A stretch of DNA of 64,000 bases from Deltaproteobacteria bacterium (GTDB lineage: Bacteria; Myxococcota; B64-G9). The first letter of the stretch is position 1, and each line of letters opens with the position of its first letter. The position numbers were made by a program, and so were the translations under genes. The notes under the pieces were generated by a model. It was not told where the DNA came from, searched no databases, and worked only from the letters and a program-made list of their open reading frames with translations. The DNA is taken from positions 1 through 64,000 of the forward strand of contig JAFGRB010000138.1 of NCBI GenBank assembly GCA_016935365.1, written 5' to 3'. Below, one piece after another: positions 53,286 through 61,972 of this stretch.

Positions 53286-54521
53286 TCAGCGGCCGCGGCG
53301 GCGGATCTCGCGGTCCAGGTCGTCGAAGGCCTTGCCGGCCCGAGCGCGCACCTTGTCGACCTCGGTGAACAGGCGCTTGTAGGTGTAGGGCCGCGGCGGC
53401 CGGCGGTAGTACTTCTCGAAGCGCAGGGGCTTGCGCCGCTTGACCTCGCCGCTCGCGCTGCGGCTGACCACGGTCTCCCCCTCGTCGGAGCGGCTGGGCG
53501 CGTACTCCTCGCCCTCGTCGGCCGCGTCCCCGGCCGGCTCCTCGCCGCTGTCCTCGACCGTGATCGAGCCGTGGCCTTCCGGGTCGGAGTAGGTCCGCGT
53601 GCCCGTGTCGCGACCGCTGGAGCTGGAGCCGGAGCTCGCGCCGGTGGCGGAGCTGGAGCCCGAGCTCGCGCTGTTTGGCTCGGGCCTGACCGGAGCGGGC
53701 TCGGGCTGGCGGGCGGGCTCCGCGCTGTGGCTGGTCGGGGCGCTCGCCACCCGGGCCGGCTCCGCCTCGAGCGAGTCGCCGCCGTAGGCGAGCTGCACGC
53801 TGTGGCCGGCCACCCACTTCTTGACCACGCTGGCCTTGACCGCGAAGTTGACGCCGGTGATGGCGATCCCGCCCTGGCCCTGGCGGGCGATGGCCGTGTT
53901 GACGCCCACCTGGTAGCCGCGCACATCGAAGAGCGGCCCGCCCGAGTTGCCGCGGTTGAGGCTGGTCTCCATCTGGAAGACGTGCTTGCCGGTGATGCCC
54001 TTGAAGTCCTCGAACTCGGCCCCGATCACGCCGGTGGTGATGGTCCACAGGCCGCCCTGCTCCGGGTGGCCGATGGCCACGGTCTCGTCGCCGGGGCCCA
54101 ACTCGTCCGGGTTGCCCAGGGTCTGGATCGTGAGGCCCGAGGGCGGGCTCTGGATCTGGAGCAGGGCCAGGTCGAGCGCCTCGTCGAAGGCCAGCACCTT
54201 GGCGGAGAAGTGCCTGGTGAGGTCCTTGTTCATGTCGCCGGTGACCTTGTCCGGCTTGAGGAAGACGTGGACCACCTTGTAGGGGCTCCGGCTGTCCTTG
54301 TTGAAGATCACGTGGCAGTTGGTGATCACCATGCCGTCCGCGCGGATGATCGAGCCGGTGCCGGCCGAGGCCGAGGACGAGCCCTCCTTGGCGGCCACGA
54401 TCAGCACCACCCCGTCGGCCTTGGTCTTGTAGATCTGGCGCGGCGACATCCGGGCCTCCGCCACCTGGGACAGGAAGAGGCTCAGGACAAGTAGCGAGCT
54501 GATTTTATAGGCTTTTTGCAT
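53286..54521 (-). CDS. HtrA/Deg-like trypsin-fold protease without PDZ domain
   Basis: A 411-aa exported serine protease. The signal peptide ends near residue 23. Residues 30-240 are a trypsin fold with the triad His in ITNCHVIF, Asp in EALDLALLQI and Ser in NRGNSGGPLFD, all intact. There is no PDZ domain. Instead a Ser/Pro/Ala-rich linker (about 255-310) and an acidic segment lead to a basic C-terminal tail (about 350-411, with EKYYRRPPRPYTYKR). It may be a surface or periplasmic protease held by its tail. The ATG at 54521 has GGGAGG upstream. Confidence 0.9.
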   Translation of the reverse strand: MQKAYKISSLLVLSLFLSQVAEARMSPRQIYKTKADGVVLIVAAKEGSSSASAGTGSIIRADGMVITNCHVIFNKDSRSPYKVVHVFLKPDKVTGDMNKDLTRHFSAKVLAFDEALDLALLQIQSPPSGLTIQTLGNPDELGPGDETVAIGHPEQGGLWTITTGVIGAEFEDFKGITGKHVFQMETSLNRGNSGGPLFDVRGYQVGVNTAIARQGQGGIAITGVNFAVKASVVKKWVAGHSVQLAYGGDSLEAEPARVASAPTSHSAEPARQPEPAPVRPEPNSASSGSSSATGASSGSSSSGRDTGTRTYSDPEGHGSITVEDSGEEPAGDAADEGEEYAPSRSDEGETVVSRSASGEVKRRKPLRFEKYYRRPPRPYTYKRLFTEVDKVRARAGKAFDDLDREIRRRGR

Positions 54522-54569
54522 CGGTCGGCCTCCCGGGAGCTTCTGTTTCTATCCTGACTTGCTTGGACG

Positions 54570-54597
54570 AAACTAGCACAGCCGTATTCGCTTTCAA
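54570..54597 (-). promoter_or_regulatory. Candidate promoter for the protease gene
   Basis: On the minus strand TTGAAA (54597-54592), a 16-base spacer and TAGTTT (54575-54570), giving a leader of about 45 bases. Confidence 0.45.
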
Positions 54598-54663
54598 ACG
54601 GCTTTTTATCCCTGGCGCGGCGCGGGCTTGCTGCTAGACTACGACCTGTTGCGACCTGTGGAC

Positions 54664-54757
54664 GAAAGCCCCGCAGGGGCGAGAGTAGGATAGCCCAGGG
54701 CGAAGCCCTGGGAAATGGGCATGGAGAGCGAGACGAAGCCCCAACGGGGCGAAATAG
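54664..54757. repeat. Pair of GCCCC/GGGGC palindromes ending at the glmU ribosome site
   Basis: Two palindromes of one family (54668-54680 and 54738-54750) bracket a perfect 8-bp stem with a 3-base loop (54694-54701 with 54705-54712). The unit ends right before the AGAGGAAG ribosome site of glmU. The same palindrome types occur at 48239-48252 and 56168-56224. They resemble REP-type elements. Confidence 0.75.
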
Positions 54758-54765
54758 AGGAAGAC

Positions 54766-56142
54766 ATGGCCACGGCATGTGTCATTCTGGCGGCCGGCAT
54801 GGGCAAGCGGATGCGCTCGAAGCGGGTCAAGGTCCTGCACGAGCTGTGCGGTGCGCCGATGATCGACTACCCGGTCTCGCTCGCGCTGCAGCGTCGTTGC
54901 CGGCCCGTGGTCGTCGTGGTCGGCAGCCAGCGCGAGCTCGTGGAGCAGCACCTGCGGGCGCGCTTCGGCAAGCGCGTCCGGATCGCGGTCCAGGATCCGC
55001 CGCTCGGCACCGGGCACGCGGTCCTGTGCGCCCGGCGCGCCCTGGGCTCCCAGCGCGGCAAGCTGCTCATCCTCTACGGCGACGTGCCGCTGCTGACCGG
55101 CAAGGAGCTCGGCGCGCTGGCGCGGGCCAGCCGCAAGGCCGAGCTCGCCTTCCTGACCTGCCGGCTGGACGACCCGACCGATTACGGGCGCGTGATCCGC
55201 GACGGGCAGGGCGAGGTCGTCTCGATCGTGGAGCAGCGCGACGCGAGCAGGGCCGAGCGCCGGATCCGCGAGGTCAACTCCGGCATCTACTTGGTCGACG
55301 CGGCCTTCGCCTTCCGGAGCCTCGCCAGGCTGGGCCGCGGCAACGCCCAGGGCGAGTACTACCTGACCGACCTGGTGGCCGCGGCGCGCGGCAGGGGTCT
55401 ACGGGTCGAGGGCGTCGAGGTGCCGCCCGACAGCGTGCTGGGCGTCAACGATCGACGGGAGCTCGCCCGGGTGGGCAAGGAGATCAACCGCCGCCTGCTC
55501 GACAGGCTCATGGCGAGCGGGGTGAGCGTGCTCGACCCGGACAGCACCTTCGCGGGGGCCGAGGTGCGCATCGGCACAGACAGCCTCCTGCTGCCGGGCT
55601 GCGTGCTCCGGGGGCAGGTGCGCATCGGCCGCGGCTGCACCATCGGCCCGGGCGCGGTCATCGAGGACGCCCGGATCGGAGACGGGGCCGAGGTCCGCGC
55701 CTACTCGGTGCTCGAGGGCTGCCGGGTGGGCGCCGGCGCGACGGTCGGGCCCTTCGCGCGCCTGCGGCCCGGGACCGTGCTGGAGGACCAGGTCCGGGTC
55801 GGCAACTTCGTGGAGTGCAAGAAGGCCCACCTGGGCCGCGGCACCAAGGCCGGCCATCTGAGCTACCTGGGCGACGCCGAGATCGGGAGGCAGGTCAACG
55901 TGGGCGCCGGCACGATCACCTGCAACTACGACGGCGAGCACAAGCACACGACCCGCATCGACGACGGCGCCTTCATCGGCTCGGACACCCAGCTCGTCGC
56001 GCCCGTGCGCGTGGGCCGCGGCGCCTACGTGGGGGCCGGGACCACGGTCACCCGCGACGTGCCCGCCGAGGCCCTGGCGGTCTCGCGCGCGCGCCAGCGC
56101 AACGTGGAGGGCTACGCGCGGCGCAAGGCGCGGAAGGCATAG
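54766..56142 (+). CDS. glmU: Bifunctional UDP-N-acetylglucosamine pyrophosphorylase / glucosamine-1-phosphate acetyltransferase
   Basis: A 458-aa enzyme making UDP-GlcNAc in two steps. The N-terminal uridyltransferase begins ATACVILAAGMGKRMRS with KVLHELCG; the usual Thr and Pro of the signature are Lys and Val here, a mild variation. GTGHAV and LYGDVPLL follow. The C-terminal left-handed beta-helix has hexapeptide repeats and NVGAGTITCNYDG with the acetyltransferase residues. The ATG at 54766 is chosen from the family start; a frame beginning at 54715 would include the upstream repeat. UDP-GlcNAc feeds peptidoglycan, lipid A and surface polysaccharide. Confidence 0.96.
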   Translation: MATACVILAAGMGKRMRSKRVKVLHELCGAPMIDYPVSLALQRRCRPVVVVVGSQRELVEQHLRARFGKRVRIAVQDPPLGTGHAVLCARRALGSQRGKLLILYGDVPLLTGKELGALARASRKAELAFLTCRLDDPTDYGRVIRDGQGEVVSIVEQRDASRAERRIREVNSGIYLVDAAFAFRSLARLGRGNAQGEYYLTDLVAAARGRGLRVEGVEVPPDSVLGVNDRRELARVGKEINRRLLDRLMASGVSVLDPDSTFAGAEVRIGTDSLLLPGCVLRGQVRIGRGCTIGPGAVIEDARIGDGAEVRAYSVLEGCRVGAGATVGPFARLRPGTVLEDQVRVGNFVECKKAHLGRGTKAGHLSYLGDAEIGRQVNVGAGTITCNYDGEHKHTTRIDDGAFIGSDTQLVAPVRVGRGAYVGAGTTVTRDVPAEALAVSRARQRNVEGYARRKARKA

Positions 56143-56160
56143 AGCCTTTTGCACGGCTCG

Positions 56161-56227
56161 ACCGAAAGCCCCAAGGGGGCGGAATAGAAGTGCCTACCGC
56201 AAGTTCATCCCGCCCCGTTGGGGCTTG
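56161..56227. repeat. Inverted pair of GCCCC/GGGGC palindromes after glmU
   Basis: A palindrome at 56168-56180 and one at 56212-56224, the latter identical in reverse complement to 54738-54750. They lie in opposite orientation about 30 bases apart in the gap between the convergent glmU and membrane-protein genes. They may also act as a stem-loop that ends transcripts, although no T-run is present. Confidence 0.7.
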
Positions 56228-56277
56228 AATCCAGATGGCGAAGCGCTGTCAGGTTGGAGAAGGATGAACGGCCGAAG

Positions 56278-57732
56278 CTAGAGCTGCCAGGAGCCGAGCA
56301 GGATGTCCATCACGCCCGGCAGGATGTACTCGGGATCGTGCTTCAGAGCGTGCACCTCGACCTCGTCCGTCTCGGGCGCCAGGTAAGAGAAGGTAGGCGG
56401 GGCAGACAGGCTCTCCTCGCGGCCCGCGGCCCGGGCGCGCATGCGCAGCACCGGCGCCACCAGGGTTCCCGTGAAGTCCTCGCGGACCGTGCGCTTCTCC
56501 CAGACCCGCTCCGCAACCCAGCGCTCGCTGTAGTGGTCGTAGCGCTTCTTCTCGACCCGCTCCTCGCGGGTCTGCTCGCGGGTGAGCCGGGTGCCGGGAA
56601 AGCGCTCCATCTCGACCGCGGCCCGGATCGCGAGCCCAGGGCCGGGCCGCGCGCGGAGCTCGCAGGTGGCGAGCAGATCGCGCACGGCCGAGCGGATCCC
56701 GCTCGCGAGCTCCCGGGCGTCTATCGCGAGACCACCCAGGTCCACGATCTCCACCTCCAGGCCGATCTCTTGGTCCGCGGCCACGGCCCGGCCCAGCACG
56801 CAGAGCTTGCGCCGGCCCTCGATCAGCGCGTCGATGGCCTTGCTGTACTCGGGTCGCTTGTCCCGCCACATGCCCAGCAGCCGGGTGGCGTTGTCGGTCG
56901 CGATCAGGCCAGGGTGGGCCATGGCCAGATGGATGAGCTGCTTGATGTACAGCCCGCCCAGGTCCTCCTGGCCGCAGTAGCGGTTCAGTCGCTCGCGCTC
57001 CTCGGCGTAGGACAGATAGCCCAGCTTGAAGCTGCCCACCCGCTCGCTCGCCCCGGGCGCGATCCGCGCGGCCAGCTCGGCCGGGAAGGCTCCCTGGGCC
57101 TCGGCCATGAGCATGTGAACCATGAGCTGCGCGCCCCAGGCATAGGGCTCGCCGTTGCCGCTCGCGAGCTCCCAGATGGCCGGGTTGGATCTCCCGTCCA
57201 GGCGGAGCGCCGCATAGGTGAGGGCGCTGCTCTCCTGCCCCCCGTGCAGGATGCTGTCCGGGCCCCTGGCGATCAGGGTCCGGCGAAGGGCCGGGTCGTC
57301 CAGCAGCTCCGGCACCAGCTCCGGATAGCGCCGCAGGATGTCCTCGAGGTCGACCGACTTCGGCGCGATCTCGGCCAGCCCGCTCCAGTAGGAATAGATC
57401 CGCATTCGGTGCCTGATGGACGGGATCTCGCAAAGGATGACCAGGACCATGACCAGGCTCGCCAGGCCGAGGCTCGCATAGCCCAGGTAGGTGCCCTTGC
57501 GCTCCTTGCTCTTGCGGAGCAGGTGGACGAGCTCGAAGGCGATCGCCAGCAAGGCCAGCAGGGGCGCGAGCAGCAGCTCGGTCTGGTTCGTCGAGAAGAC
57601 GTCCAGGTAGTCTGCGAAGTGCGCCCCCGGCTTGAGGAAGACATAGCGGTTCAGCTGGCTGTAGAACACGACCAGGGCCGCGAAGCCGCCGAAGAGACGG
57701 ACGAGGGAGAAGAGAGCCGAGAGCAGCGCCAT
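56278..57732 (-). CDS. Membrane protein with three N-terminal spans, unknown function
   Basis: A 484-aa protein. Hydrophobic segments at about 5-25, 50-70 and 84-104 are followed by a large soluble part (105-484). The soluble part has helical segments (DILRRYPELVPELLDDPALRRTL) and a beta-rich C-terminal half with a stretch of charged repeats (about 375-405). A possible metal or nucleotide motif was not found. The ATG at 57732 has AGGAGGT upstream. A poor promoter candidate (TTGCTT, 17 bases, TAGCCT) exists upstream on the minus strand. I do not recognise the family. Confidence 0.75.
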   Translation of the reverse strand: MALLSALFSLVRLFGGFAALVVFYSQLNRYVFLKPGAHFADYLDVFSTNQTELLLAPLLALLAIAFELVHLLRKSKERKGTYLGYASLGLASLVMVLVILCEIPSIRHRMRIYSYWSGLAEIAPKSVDLEDILRRYPELVPELLDDPALRRTLIARGPDSILHGGQESSALTYAALRLDGRSNPAIWELASGNGEPYAWGAQLMVHMLMAEAQGAFPAELAARIAPGASERVGSFKLGYLSYAEERERLNRYCGQEDLGGLYIKQLIHLAMAHPGLIATDNATRLLGMWRDKRPEYSKAIDALIEGRRKLCVLGRAVAADQEIGLEVEIVDLGGLAIDARELASGIRSAVRDLLATCELRARPGPGLAIRAAVEMERFPGTRLTREQTREERVEKKRYDHYSERWVAERVWEKRTVREDFTGTLVAPVLRMRARAAGREESLSAPPTFSYLAPETDEVEVHALKHDPEYILPGVMDILLGSWQL

Positions 57733-57817
57733 CTGCGACCTCCTGAAACCAGCTGCGCAGGCCTGCCGCCAGGCTATCCCGCTCGAGCCCGGGAAGCAAA
57801 GCGGTCTCGGCGCTGGC

Positions 57818-57846
57818 TTGACTCCGCGATCATCCTGATGTAAATT
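57818..57846 (+). promoter_or_regulatory. Candidate promoter for the Cys-rich protein gene
   Basis: TTGACT (57818-57823), a 17-base spacer and TAAATT (57841-57846), in an unusually AT-rich patch just before the start at 57872. Confidence 0.65.
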
Positions 57847-57871
57847 ACAATAAAATCAAGCAGGTGGAATC

Positions 57872-60800
57872 ATGAAAATCCTGCTCAGCCTCTTCGTCCT
57901 GGCCCTCTGCCCCGCGCTCGCTTGGGCCCAGGTCACGGTCCACTCCCAGCCCTTCGAGGGCATGTCTCCCTGGAGCGAGTTCCACCCCTCGGAGACGACC
58001 GCGGACTGGTCGATCGAGAGCTCGGGCAGCAACCCGAGCTGCTCGCCTCACCAGGGCAGCCACATGGTGATGTTCAACTCGTACTCCGCCGACTCGGGAG
58101 ACGAGGCCCGCATCAGCTCCCCGGCGCTGGACCTGACCGGCGCCCAGGTGGCCGAGTGCCGCATGTGGATGTACCACGACACGGGCGACAGCTCGCGCGA
58201 GGACCGGGTGCGCTTCCAGGTCTCGACCGACGGCGGCGACAGCTACTCGAGCACGGTCGAGTTCGTCCGCACGGCCGGCAGCGGCTGGGTCGAGGAGGTC
58301 GCCCAGCTCGGCTACTACACGGGCCGGAGCGACCTGCGCATCGCGCTCCGCGGCCTGAGCCGCTACGGGAACAACATCTTCATCGATGACCTGCGGGTCA
58401 TCAAGGACACGCTGCCCGCGGGCGCCGAGGGCGCGAACTGCTCGGGTGGTACGGACTGCGACAGCGGGATCTGCGGCCAGGACCCGGACGGCCAGGGGCG
58501 CTGCCGCGCGTCCGGCACGGTCTGCATCGACGGCAATCGCCGGCCGGTGCCGCAGGGCTTCGCGGGCTGCCACGGCCCGGACGTGGCGCGCTGCAACGGC
58601 ACGGACAGCTGGCAGCTGACCTCCTGCTACGACGACTGCGAGGCATACAGCGACGTGCACAGCTGCGATCTGGGCAGCTGCGCCGAGTGCAAGACCATCT
58701 GCGTGGATCTCGGCTTCATCGTCGAGGGCTGCGACGAGGACGCCTACTGCGAGGGGCTGTTCATCGGCCAGTGCTACCGCAAGAAGCAGAACCAGCAGTC
58801 GTGCGACTACGACGGACAATGCCTGTCGGACAACTGCGTCGCGGCCCCGGGCGGGGCGACCTACTGCGCGCCGGCCGGCACGGACTGCGTGGACGCCACG
58901 GGCGCCCCGGTCTCCCGCGGGACCGCGGTCTGCGAGTCTGCCGACCTGTGGACCTGCGGCGCCGGCGGCTGGACCAACCGGGACTGCTACACCAACTGCG
59001 GCTTCTACCTGGACGTGGACAGCTGCACGGGCGGGGCCTGCGCGACCTGCGCTGCGAGCTGCAACGGCGATCAGGACTGCAAGCCGGGCATCCTGTGCAT
59101 CGATCACGAGTGCGCCGGCGATCTGCCGAACGGCTCGACCTGCCAGCTCGACGATCAGTGCGCGAGCTCGCACTGCGTGGACGGGCGCTGCTGCCAGGAC
59201 ATCTGCACCGCCCCCTGCCACCGCTGCGACATCGACGCGACCGGCGTCTGCCGGCCCGTGCCGGCGGGCCAGGATCCGGACGGCGAGTGCGCGGGCCAGG
59301 CGGGCTGCGCGGGCGCCTGCAACGGCTCGAGCGCGTGCGCCTTCCCGGGCCAGGATACCGTCTGCGCAGTCTGCACGCGCTGCAACGGCGCCGGGAGCTG
59401 CTCGGTGCCGGTCGCGGCCCAGACGGATCCGCTCGACGAGTGCCCCGCTTGTCAGGCCTGCAACGGCTCGGGCGCCTGCGCGGCGGTCGCGGCGGGCACG
59501 GATCCGCTCGACGACTGCAGCCAGACGCCGGTCGAGACCTGCGGCCTCTCCGGCGACTGCGACGGCCAGGGGGCCTGCAGCTTCTGGCCGGCGGGCAGCG
59601 AGTGCGGGCCGGGCCACTGCAGCGACGGCGTCGAGGAGGTGGCCGACAGCTGCGATGGGGCCGGGCGCTGCGCAGACGGGGGAACCCGGAGCTGCGCGCC
59701 GTACCGCTGCGCGGACGCCCTGCACTGCGCTACGGCCTGCAGATCGCACGCCGATTGCAGCGCCCAGTCCTACTGCAGCCTGGGCGCCACCTGCGAGGTG
59801 GACCTGTCCGACGGCGCCCGCTGCGACGGCGTGGTGCTTTCCGGGCTCGCGCCCGAGGCGGCCTGCCGGGGAGGCTACTGCTTCACGGACGACTTCGACG
59901 ACTCGGGCGCGTACTGCGCCTCGGACCCGGCCTGCTGCGTGCACGACGGGACCGCATACGGCGCCGGCTATGCGCTCTGCTCGCCCGAGGGCTGGTACAG
60001 GGTATGCATCGGCGGCGCCCAGGCCTGGGGCGAGCGGGTGGAATGCGGCCAGGGCGAGTGCGACGCGGGCGGCGGCCCGGACTCGGGCTTTCGCACGTCC
60101 GGCGGCTGCGCGAGCGGCCCGGGCGGCGGCTGCAGCGCGACCTGCACGTCTTGCGAGCCGTACCGTTCGAACGCCGCGGGCTGCCTGGACTCCTGCAGCT
60201 CGGAGGCCCAGTGCTGGGACGGCTACGAGTGCCGAGAGGGCCAGTGCGATCTGCCCGAGGGGATCGGGGAGCCCTGCGAGACCCAGGCCGACTGCACGGC
60301 CGGCACCTGCATGGACGGACGCTGCTGCAACGAAGCCTGCACGGGGCCATGCCGGCAGTGCAACCTGCCGGGCCGCGAGGGCCTGTGCTCCTATACGGCC
60401 GCGGGCTCGGATCCGGACGGAGACTGCGAGCCCGAGGCCACGGCGAGCTGCGGCCGGACCGGCGAGTGCGATGGCGGGGGGGCCTGTGCGCTCTGGCCGG
60501 CGGGCGAGCCCTGCGCCGAGGCGCACTGCGAGGGCGGCGTGCTCATGAGCGCCTCGTCCTGCGACGGGCTGGGCCAGTGCGCGGCCGGATCCGAGACCGA
60601 CTGCCGGCCGGGCCGCTGCGAGCAGGGCGCCTGCTCGAGCGGTTGCAGCGCGCATGCCGACTGCGATCCGTCCGGCTTCTGCGGGCTCGACGGGCTCTGC
60701 CTGGCCGATCTGACCGACGGGTCGAGCTGCGATAGCGCGGTGCTCTCCGGGCTGGCGCGCGATCCGGCCTGCCTGGGCGGCTTCTGCCTGGACGACGGCT

Positions 60801-61972
60801 GGAGCGGCGTTGGCGCCTACTGCGCCCCGGCCGTCGACGCCTGCGTGGCCGAGGGCGAGGTCTACGGCCCGGGCGAGGTGCGCTGCAGCGGCGATGACTG
60901 GTACCGGATCTGCGTGGGGGGGGAGTACGGCTGGGGCCCCGAGGTCGAGTGTGAGCCGCCTGCCGTGTGCGACGCGGGCGGCGGCAGCGCCAGCGGGGTG
61001 AGCGCGGCCGAGACCTGCCGCTCCGGCCGGCCGGGCGGCTGCGGCGCGGCCTGCGAGACCTGCTACCCCTACCGGGCTGCCGGGCCCGGGGAGTGCGCCG
61101 CAGGCTGCCAGGACACCACCGACTGCTGGCCGGGACACGGCTGCGCGGGCGGCGTGTGCACGCCCGAGGCGGGCCTGGGCAGCCCATGCGGGAGCGCGGC
61201 GGACTGTGCGGCCGGGCAGAGCTGCGCGGACGACGTGTGCTGCAACCGGATCTGCGACGCACCCTGCGAGCGCTGCGATCTGCCCTCGGCGCTCGGCGTC
61301 TGCGTCTATGCCGCGGCCGGCACCGATCCGCGGGACGCCTGCGAGCCCGAACAGACGCCCTGCGGGCAGACCGGCACCTGCGCGGGCAGTGCCGATTGCG
61401 CCCTGGATGCACAGGGCGTGGAGTGCAGCCCGCAGAGCTGCGAGGGCGGGGTCAAGACCTCGGCCGGCCTGTGCGACGGCCTGGGGGACTGCCAGCCTGG
61501 ACGCCAGCACGTCTGCCCCTCGGGCCGCTGCGAGCAGGACCGCTGCGCCGCGTCCGCGCCCGACGGGGGCGTGCCCGACGCGGGCTTCACCGGCCTGAGC
61601 GCCGAGGCCGGGCCGACCCAGCGGGTCCGACCCGGCGAGACGGTCGAGCTCGACGGCAGCCTGAGCCGGGGGTCCGAGACGCTGGCCTTCTTCTGGACGC
61701 AGAGCTCGGGGCCCGAGGAGGTGGCGCTCTCGGGCGCGACCACCTCCCGGCCGTCCTTCACGCCGGCGCTCGAGGGCGTCTACGTCTTCGAGCTCGTGGT
61801 CTCGGACGGGCAGGACGAGAGCGATCCCGACTTCACCGAGGTCCACGTCACGACCGGGGCGGGCGGCTGCGGCTGCGGCTCGGGCAGCCCGGGCGGCCTG
61901 TGGATCCTTGTCTTGCTGGCCGCCGGCGCTTGCCTTCGCGCCGGGCGCCGGGAGGTCCAGGCGAGAGGATGA
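57872..61972 (+). CDS. Large Cys-rich secreted protein with PKD-like domain and MYXO-CTERM-like tail
   Basis: A 1366-aa secreted protein. The signal peptide ends near residue 20 (AWAQ). Residues 21-185 form a beta-sandwich that resembles MAM or jelly-roll domains (RVRFQVSTDGGDSYSS). Residues 190-1230 carry well over a hundred Cys in repeated modules; one module of about 200 residues is present twice (about 590-795 and 890-1100), each with VLSGLA, a WYR(V/I)C(I/V)GG turn and CDAGGG. A PKD-like domain (about 1240-1330) follows. The C-terminus has GCGCGSGSPGG, a hydrophobic segment and RAGRR, the layout of MYXO-CTERM surface-sorting tails. It is the first gene of a three-gene group. Confidence 0.85.
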   Translation: MKILLSLFVLALCPALAWAQVTVHSQPFEGMSPWSEFHPSETTADWSIESSGSNPSCSPHQGSHMVMFNSYSADSGDEARISSPALDLTGAQVAECRMWMYHDTGDSSREDRVRFQVSTDGGDSYSSTVEFVRTAGSGWVEEVAQLGYYTGRSDLRIALRGLSRYGNNIFIDDLRVIKDTLPAGAEGANCSGGTDCDSGICGQDPDGQGRCRASGTVCIDGNRRPVPQGFAGCHGPDVARCNGTDSWQLTSCYDDCEAYSDVHSCDLGSCAECKTICVDLGFIVEGCDEDAYCEGLFIGQCYRKKQNQQSCDYDGQCLSDNCVAAPGGATYCAPAGTDCVDATGAPVSRGTAVCESADLWTCGAGGWTNRDCYTNCGFYLDVDSCTGGACATCAASCNGDQDCKPGILCIDHECAGDLPNGSTCQLDDQCASSHCVDGRCCQDICTAPCHRCDIDATGVCRPVPAGQDPDGECAGQAGCAGACNGSSACAFPGQDTVCAVCTRCNGAGSCSVPVAAQTDPLDECPACQACNGSGACAAVAAGTDPLDDCSQTPVETCGLSGDCDGQGACSFWPAGSECGPGHCSDGVEEVADSCDGAGRCADGGTRSCAPYRCADALHCATACRSHADCSAQSYCSLGATCEVDLSDGARCDGVVLSGLAPEAACRGGYCFTDDFDDSGAYCASDPACCVHDGTAYGAGYALCSPEGWYRVCIGGAQAWGERVECGQGECDAGGGPDSGFRTSGGCASGPGGGCSATCTSCEPYRSNAAGCLDSCSSEAQCWDGYECREGQCDLPEGIGEPCETQADCTAGTCMDGRCCNEACTGPCRQCNLPGREGLCSYTAAGSDPDGDCEPEATASCGRTGECDGGGACALWPAGEPCAEAHCEGGVLMSASSCDGLGQCAAGSETDCRPGRCEQGACSSGCSAHADCDPSGFCGLDGLCLADLTDGSSCDSAVLSGLARDPACLGGFCLDDGWSGVGAYCAPAVDACVAEGEVYGPGEVRCSGDDWYRICVGGEYGWGPEVECEPPAVCDAGGGSASGVSAAETCRSGRPGGCGAACETCYPYRAAGPGECAAGCQDTTDCWPGHGCAGGVCTPEAGLGSPCGSAADCAAGQSCADDVCCNRICDAPCERCDLPSALGVCVYAAAGTDPRDACEPEQTPCGQTGTCAGSADCALDAQGVECSPQSCEGGVKTSAGLCDGLGDCQPGRQHVCPSGRCEQDRCAASAPDGGVPDAGFTGLSAEAGPTQRVRPGETVELDGSLSRGSETLAFFWTQSSGPEEVALSGATTSRPSFTPALEGVYVFELVVSDGQDESDPDFTEVHVTTGAGGCGCGSGSPGGLWILVLLAAGACLRAGRREVQARG

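Noticed and set aside
54715-54765. Upstream in-frame ATG that would extend GlmU by 17 residues
   Set aside because: The extension is encoded by a dispersed palindromic repeat, and the conserved GlmU start is at 54766 with its own ribosome site.
57845-61846. A 1333-residue open frame on the minus strand opposite the Cys-rich protein gene
   Set aside because: Its composition is Ala/Arg/Val-rich without domains, and it is the mirror of a GC-rich Cys-coding gene that has a promoter, ribosome site and signal peptide on the plus strand.
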